Part shown: positions 60,327-64,000 of the stretch, in pieces
Position numbering within the stretch: the stretch's first letter is position 1
How the letters are laid out: each line of letters opens with the position of its first letter
NCBI GenBank assembly: GCA_009911505.1
Contig: QXXL01000093.1
Span: forward strand, 1-64,000
DNA length: 64,000 bases
Origin: Lachnospiraceae bacterium
Lineage (GTDB): Bacteria > Bacillota > Clostridia > Lachnospirales > Lachnospiraceae
Direction: 5' to 3'
The notes under the pieces: generated by a model
Told to the model about the DNA's origin: nothing
Database searches by the model: none
Seen by the model: only the letters and a program-made list of their open reading frames with translations
Made by a program: the position numbers and the translations under genes

Positions 60327-60706
60327 CACAGCACCTCCGCTTCCGCAAGGAGCGCCGCATACTCCGCCGGGTCGATCTCCGACAGCTTATCCGCGCCATG
60401 CTTTGCAAGCAGCTCCCTCACTTCCTCCGTGTGTCCGGAGCGGGACTTCTCCGCCAGCACCGCCCGGACTTCCTCCAGCGTCAGCGGCTTTTCCTCCGGC
60501 TCCTGCTTTGCCGCCTTTGCATCTTTCTTCGCTGTGTTCTTTGCGGCCGCTTTGCCGCCTCTGCCCGCCTTCTCCGGCTCCTTTGCGGTCGTCAGTTCTG
60601 CCTCCGCCGCGCCATTGTCCGCCACCGCATCCGCAACGGCCTGCAGGCTGTCCGCAAGGGAGCGCAGATTCCCAATGACATCAAGCAGTAACTTCACTTT
60701 TCCCAT
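60326..60706 (-). CDS. Phage early protein with Ala/Lys-rich linker
   Basis: About 126 residues. An N-terminal helix (LLLDVIGNLRSLADSLQAVA), a Lys/Ala-rich linker and a C-terminal SAP-like helical pair (LTLEEVRAVLAEKSRSGHTE, ELLAKHGADKLSEID) are visible. Similar proteins precede DUF2800 in Clostridia phages. Possible DNA binding, unproven. GGAGG precedes the ATG at 60706. Confidence 0.68.
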   Translation of the reverse strand: MGKVKLLLDVIGNLRSLADSLQAVADAVADNGAAEAELTTAKEPEKAGRGGKAAAKNTAKKDAKAAKQEPEEKPLTLEEVRAVLAEKSRSGHTEEVRELLAKHGADKLSEIDPAEYAALLAEAEVL

Positions 60707-60899
60707 GAACATCTCCTCCTTCCATGACTTCACTAACTGCCAGCTCCCGGACGGAACCGCCCGGCACGATGATGGTCAGGCTCCGCTTTTCCCCCAAGAG
60801 GAAGCGCACCAGGCGCTCTCTCACGGAGACGTTGCGGCAGCTCACGATCCCGCCGTCAGTCGGCTCTTTTGAGACACTGATCCTTAATGTGTGTTCCAT
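60681..60899 (-). CDS. Small conserved phage protein
   Basis: 72 residues with TLRISVSKEPTDGGIVSCRN and RERLVRFLLGEKRSLTIIVP, a beta-rich pattern seen in many Firmicutes prophages near the start of the replication operon. Function unknown. GGAGG lies 8 nt before the ATG at 60899. Confidence 0.72.
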   Translation of the reverse strand: MEHTLRISVSKEPTDGGIVSCRNVSVRERLVRFLLGEKRSLTIIVPGGSVRELAVSEVMEGGDVHGKSEVTA

Positions 60900-60977
60900 G
60901 CCCATGACCTCCATTTCCGAGGGACTGTATTTTCGCCCCTCACATATAAGCCACGGGAAACGGAAAACTGAACCCCC

Positions 60978-61370
60978 CTAATCCATAAATTTTTTTAAGG
61001 CGGCATAGATTTTCTTCATCCTGCCTGTGATGGCGCGTTCCGACACCCCGTCCTCGGCAGCGATGTCTTTCTGTTTCTCGCCATTCCAGTAGATGCGGCG
61101 CAGAAGCTCCCTCTGCTGCGGCTGCAGTCTGCTGATTGCCGCAGCGAGCCTCTCAAGCTCGTCCTTCCTGGCAAGTTCCTCCGGCGTGTCCCGCCCTGAG
61201 TCAAAATAGCGGTCTTCCGGGTCAACCGCTGACAGGAGGACATGGCGGCGCGTTTCTTTCCGTTCCACCCTGTCACTTTCATTTTTCAGCTCCAGCATAA
61301 ACTCACCGAGCCTTCCGTCCACCTCAATCTCTGTCACAGTCCCATCCACAAACTTGTATTCAATTTTCAT
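60978..61370 (-). CDS. Sigma-70-like protein, first early gene of prophage B
   Basis: 130 residues. The second half is a sigma region 4: ELERLAAAISRLQPQQRELL, YWNGEKQKDIAAEDGVSERA and TGRMKKIYAALKKFM. It lacks region 2 and probably acts as an early regulator. The ribosome binding site (GGAGGG, 61378-61383) overlaps one arm of a 13-bp inverted repeat, so its translation or transcription is likely regulated. Confidence 0.8.
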   Translation of the reverse strand: MKIEYKFVDGTVTEIEVDGRLGEFMLELKNESDRVERKETRRHVLLSAVDPEDRYFDSGRDTPEELARKDELERLAAAISRLQPQQRELLRRIYWNGEKQKDIAAEDGVSERAITGRMKKIYAALKKFMD

Positions 61371-61377
61371 TCAGATT

Positions 61378-61419
61378 CCCTCCAGTCTTGAAATTTGGTT
61401 AAACAGTTTCAAGACTGGA
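61378..61419 (-). promoter_or_regulatory. Inverted repeat overlapping the ribosome binding site
   Basis: TCCAGTCTTGAAA (61381-61393) and TTTCAAGACTGGA (61407-61419) are perfect complements around 13 nt. As DNA this is a good operator; as RNA the hairpin would hide part of the GGAGGG of the sigma-like gene. Either way it is the control point of the prophage B early operon. Confidence 0.65.
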
Positions 61420-61890
61420 ATGGCGGCGCACGGCTCCTATAAAGCAGGCATTTCTTTGTGCAAAAAAAGCGCACCTGCACAATGGCAGGCACGCCCGTAA
61501 TGAAAATAATGTATTCTTTTGTAATATGTCTGGGAATAAAATAGAAATATGTCGAATAAAAAAAGCCCGCAGCCCCCTTGGAAGGAACTGCGGTATGTAC
61601 AGAAAAAATATGATGTCTTGTTGCGGGTGGCGGGAATCCGTTCCCTGCCCGTGCCATGGCCATGTTATCCCCTTTCGTGGGGACAGCATTTTGTTCCGGC
61701 TTCCCCGGCAGCCTGCCGGCGCCTCCTGTGAGAAAGCCCTGCCAGGCTGTTCCGTGGGATGGCCTGTCCTTTCTTTGAACAATAGAAAACACCCAGCATA
61801 GCGCAACCGTCCTGGCCGCTTTTATCGGGTGTCCATGCGCCATCTTTATTCTTTTAAGTGGCTCTGTTCCTATCTAAAAGGGTTACATTC
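61420..61890. other. Gap between prophage B early operon and IS66, no gene seen
   Basis: Only short, shadow-like frames are present. It contains a terminator on the minus strand (61558-61593) and an A+T-rich stretch. No repressor or integrase of prophage B is found here, so that module was lost or lies beyond the insertion sequence. Confidence 0.5.
61558..61593 (-). terminator. Rho-independent terminator
   Basis: On the minus strand CCGCAG (61593-61588) pairs with CTGCGG (61572-61567) and is followed by GC and seven T residues (61564-61558). It would end a minus-strand transcript coming from the right, now occupied by the IS66 element, suggesting that a gene there was displaced. Confidence 0.7.
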
Positions 61891-61994
61891 GTAAGCGCCA
61901 AATATTCCTGCGGATTTTCTAATCTTCTGGATTCCTGTATAATTGTAAATGAAATATAGTTAGACTATTTCACTACAATTACGGAGGACAGGTT

Positions 61995-62405
61995 ATGGCA
62001 GCTACCCGCAAAGCCCGTGTTCCCATGGCGGAACAGATCAGGATTATTAATGAATGCCGCCAAAGCGGCATGGCAGATGCTGACTGGTGCCGTGAAAACG
62101 GTATCGCTGTAAGCACTTTTTATAACTGGGTCAGCCGCTGCAGGAAAACAGCAGCGGATCAGATTCCGGCACCGAATTATGGTCATTGTGAGATCCCGCG
62201 TTCAAAGCAGGACGTGGTTCCCATTGACATTGTTCCGGATCACCTTCCGGAACAACATGCAGCACCGCAGATGCACCAAACGAACCTTGACAATTCACAT
62301 ACGATTGAAGTGTCCATGAAAGATGTGATAATCCGCATCAGCAATGATGCGGATCCTGTCCTGCTCACCAGGACACTCCGCCTGATCCGGGAGACCTCAT
62401 GTTAG
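61995..62405 (+). CDS. tnpA: IS66 TnpA accessory protein
   Basis: 136 residues. RIINECRQSGMADADWCREN and GIAVSTFYNWVSRC are the helix-turn-helix of IS66 OrfA proteins, needed with TnpB for transposition. GGAGGACAGGTT precedes the ATG. The end overlaps tnpB by 7 bp. An inverted repeat TGAAATA/TATTTCA lies just upstream. Confidence 0.9.
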   Translation: MAATRKARVPMAEQIRIINECRQSGMADADWCRENGIAVSTFYNWVSRCRKTAADQIPAPNYGHCEIPRSKQDVVPIDIVPDHLPEQHAAPQMHQTNLDNSHTIEVSMKDVIIRISNDADPVLLTRTLRLIRETSC

Positions 62406-62740
62406 GTGATATCTCCGGCCTCGAAAAGATTTACATTGTCTGCGGCTATACAGATATGCGCAAATCGATCGATGGGCTCTGCGCCATCATCGAAGACCAG
62501 CTTAAGATGGATCCGGCATCCAGTGCGCTCTTCCTGTTCTGTGGAAGAAGACGGGACAGGATCAAAGCCCTGTTCCGTGAACCGGATGGTTTTGTCCTGA
62601 TCTATAAACGGCTGTCTGTCCGGGGCGGCTATCAATGGCCAAGGAAGCTCTCGGAAGTCCGGAATCTTTCCTGGCGGGAGTTCGACTGGCTGATGTCAGG
62701 AATTGATATCGACCAGCCAAAAGCACTTAAAACAGAGTAA
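62399..62740 (+). CDS. tnpB: IS66 TnpB accessory protein
   Basis: 113 residues, IS66 Orf2 family: IYIVCGYTDMRKSIDGLCAI, LFLFCGRRRDRIKAL and VLIYKRLSVRGGYQWP are the family signature. It is essential for IS66 transposition but its mechanism is not known. Full length. Confidence 0.95.
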   Translation: MLGDISGLEKIYIVCGYTDMRKSIDGLCAIIEDQLKMDPASSALFLFCGRRRDRIKALFREPDGFVLIYKRLSVRGGYQWPRKLSEVRNLSWREFDWLMSGIDIDQPKALKTE

Positions 62741-62882
62741 AAAAGTATCTGGATCCCGGCAAAAATCCTGCACAGAAAAATGTCTGATTTCCTTATAAAT
62801 TCAGCGTTTTTCAGCCCTTGTTTTCCTTTAGGAATGGAGGTATTTCTGGTATAATAAAGATATCAAATCCAAGGAGAGAACG

Positions 62883-64000
62883 ATGGCTTCCAGTGCAAAA
62901 GACATCCAGCTGCGAGAGCTGAAGGAGACTATAACACAGCTGAAAACAATGGTCTCGGAGCAGACGGAACTGATCAGATCTCTCCGTCTTGTTATTGACG
63001 AAAAAAACAGCCACGAAAAGGCCCTTCAGGAACAGGTAGACTATCTGACCAAAAAGCTTTTCGGTTCCTCCAGCGAAAGAAGGAGCGATGACATTCCAGG
63101 ACAGCAGCACCTTTTTGATGAAGCGGAAGTGGAACAGGATCCTTCCCTGTTGGAAGAAGAGACCGTGGTCCGGGAGCATACCCGCAAGAAGAAAGCAGCC
63201 CATGAGGATCTTTTTAAAGGCTTGAAGGTTGAAAAAGTAGTCATCCCTCTTCCGGAAGAAGATCAGGCCTGCCCGGTCTGCGGTACGCAGATGGTTCTGA
63301 TCGGCGAAGAGTATGTCCGCCGTGAGCTGGAATTCATCCCGGCCACATGCAAAGTGATCGAATACTACAGCCAGAGCTATGGATGTCCGTCCTGTAAGGA
63401 AGGATTGGGAGACACGGAAAGACCTGTGATTGCAAAGTCCCAGGTTCCGAAGGCTCTGGTAGGAAAAGGCCCGGCGACCGCATCTGCCGTTGCATGGACA
63501 ATGTATCAGAAGTACGCCAACGGACTTCCCCTTTATCGTCAGGAGAAAGACTGGAAGCAGTATGGTGCCCAGATCAGCAGGACGACGCTTGCCAACTGGA
63601 TTATCTACTGCTCCCGGAATTACTTTCAGCCAATGTATGATTATTTCCACCGGGAACTGCTGAAGCGCAGCTTCGCAATGGCAGATGAGACCAGAGTCCA
63701 GGTATTAAAGGAAGAAGATCGCTGGGCACAGACGCAATCCTTCATGTGGCTGTTCCGCAGCGGCGAAGACGGTCTTCCAGCCATTATCTTATATGGTTAT
63801 TCTCCAACCAGGAGTGGCAGCCATGCAAAGGAGTTTCTGGAGGGCTATCACGGATATCTGGAAACGGATGGTTATCAGGGCTACAACAGCCTGCCGGATA
63901 TCAAGCGGTGTTCCTGCTGGGCACACATCCGCCGGTACTTTATCGATGCCGTTCCCAAAGGGAAACAGTATGATTACAGCCAGCCGGCAGTACAGGGAGT
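62883..64000 (+). CDS. tnpC: IS66 TnpC transposase, truncated by window end
   Basis: Open to the window edge; 372 codons are seen. The N-terminal coiled coil (LKETITQLKTMVSEQ), the LTKKLFGSSSERR motif, a zinc-finger pair (CPVCG, CPSCK), and part of the DDE domain (FAMADETRVQV, YLETDGYQGYN) identify the IS66 transposase. The start at 62883 follows AAGGAGAGAACG. Frame is uninterrupted as far as visible. Confidence 0.93.
   Translation, partial: MASSAKDIQLRELKETITQLKTMVSEQTELIRSLRLVIDEKNSHEKALQEQVDYLTKKLFGSSSERRSDDIPGQQHLFDEAEVEQDPSLLEEETVVREHTRKKKAAHEDLFKGLKVEKVVIPLPEEDQACPVCGTQMVLIGEEYVRRELEFIPATCKVIEYYSQSYGCPSCKEGLGDTERPVIAKSQVPKALVGKGPATASAVAWTMYQKYANGLPLYRQEKDWKQYGAQISRTTLANWIIYCSRNYFQPMYDYFHRELLKRSFAMADETRVQVLKEEDRWAQTQSFMWLFRSGEDGLPAIILYGYSPTRSGSHAKEFLEGYHGYLETDGYQGYNSLPDIKRCSCWAHIRRYFIDAVPKGKQYDYSQPAVQG

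Larger units (their letters stand above)
61891..64000 (+). mobile_element. IS66-family insertion sequence, incomplete at window end
   Basis: The three genes tnpA, tnpB and tnpC stand in order. The left end is placed at GTAAGCGCC (61891-61899), the usual IS66 terminal sequence. The 8 bp before it (TTACATTC) would be the target duplication; its partner is outside the window. Orientation is opposite to the phage genes. Confidence 0.85.

Noticed and set aside
62811-63650. Minus-strand frame of 279 codons
   Set aside because: It is the antisense shadow of the IS66 transposase, which is clearly coding on the plus strand.

Overview
The window is almost entirely bacteriophage DNA inside a Firmicutes chromosome. 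The G+C-balanced coding sequence, AGGAGG-type ribosome binding sites, SleB/LysM/IS66 content and the phage protein types suggest a gut Lachnospiraceae-like Clostridia host. The host assignment is inference; no host housekeeping gene is present.

Prophage A (about 1 to 48.65 kb) is a nearly complete temperate myovirus with a lambda/HK97-type head and a P2-type contractile tail. Nearly everything reads on the minus strand. From right to left: a lysogeny module on the plus strand (45.57-48.64 kb: XRE repressor, an unrecognised partner gene, large serine recombinase); a divergent early promoter; an early/replication operon (45.45-28.54 kb: SleB-like hydrolase, a split SNF2 helicase, exonuclease, SSB, RecA-like ATPase, CHC2/TOPRIM/DUF927 primase-helicase, radical SAM protein, methylases, VRR-NUC nuclease, sigma-region-4-like late regulator); an 830-bp non-coding boundary with a terminator (27.71-28.54 kb); then the late operon (27.7-0.45 kb: ParB-methylase, terminases, portal, protease-capsid fusion, connectors, sheath, tube, frameshifted chaperone, tape measure, baseplate, tail fibres, a GT92 glycosyltransferase, holin, endolysin).

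Prophage A appears to be integrated inside a second phage. Right of the recombinase is the N-terminal part of a ParB-type methylase gene whose reading frame breaks at the recombinase end. It is followed rightward by the packaging start and replication module of prophage B (48.65-61.4 kb: P27 small terminase, HNH nuclease, late regulator, SNF2 helicase, VRR-NUC, P4-type primase-helicase, family A DNA polymerase, DUF2815, DUF2800, sigma-like protein). The structural genes of B would lie left of the window. An IS66-family element (61.89 kb to the window end) sits beside the early end of B, and no repressor or integrase of B is visible.

Points of most interest: a roughly 370-nt ORF-free region with many nested stems (candidate structured RNA) in the early leader of A; a helicase split by a 2.2-kb cassette; collagen-like fibre proteins next to a glycosyltransferase, with a repeated EIDxMY tail motif; tandem GGTG(T/C)AA repeat arrays in both replication modules resembling P4-type iterons; a canonical -1 frameshift site in the tail chaperone; and an internal, strongly ribosome-bound capsid start inside the protease-capsid gene. 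Two methyltransferase genes of A are broken.
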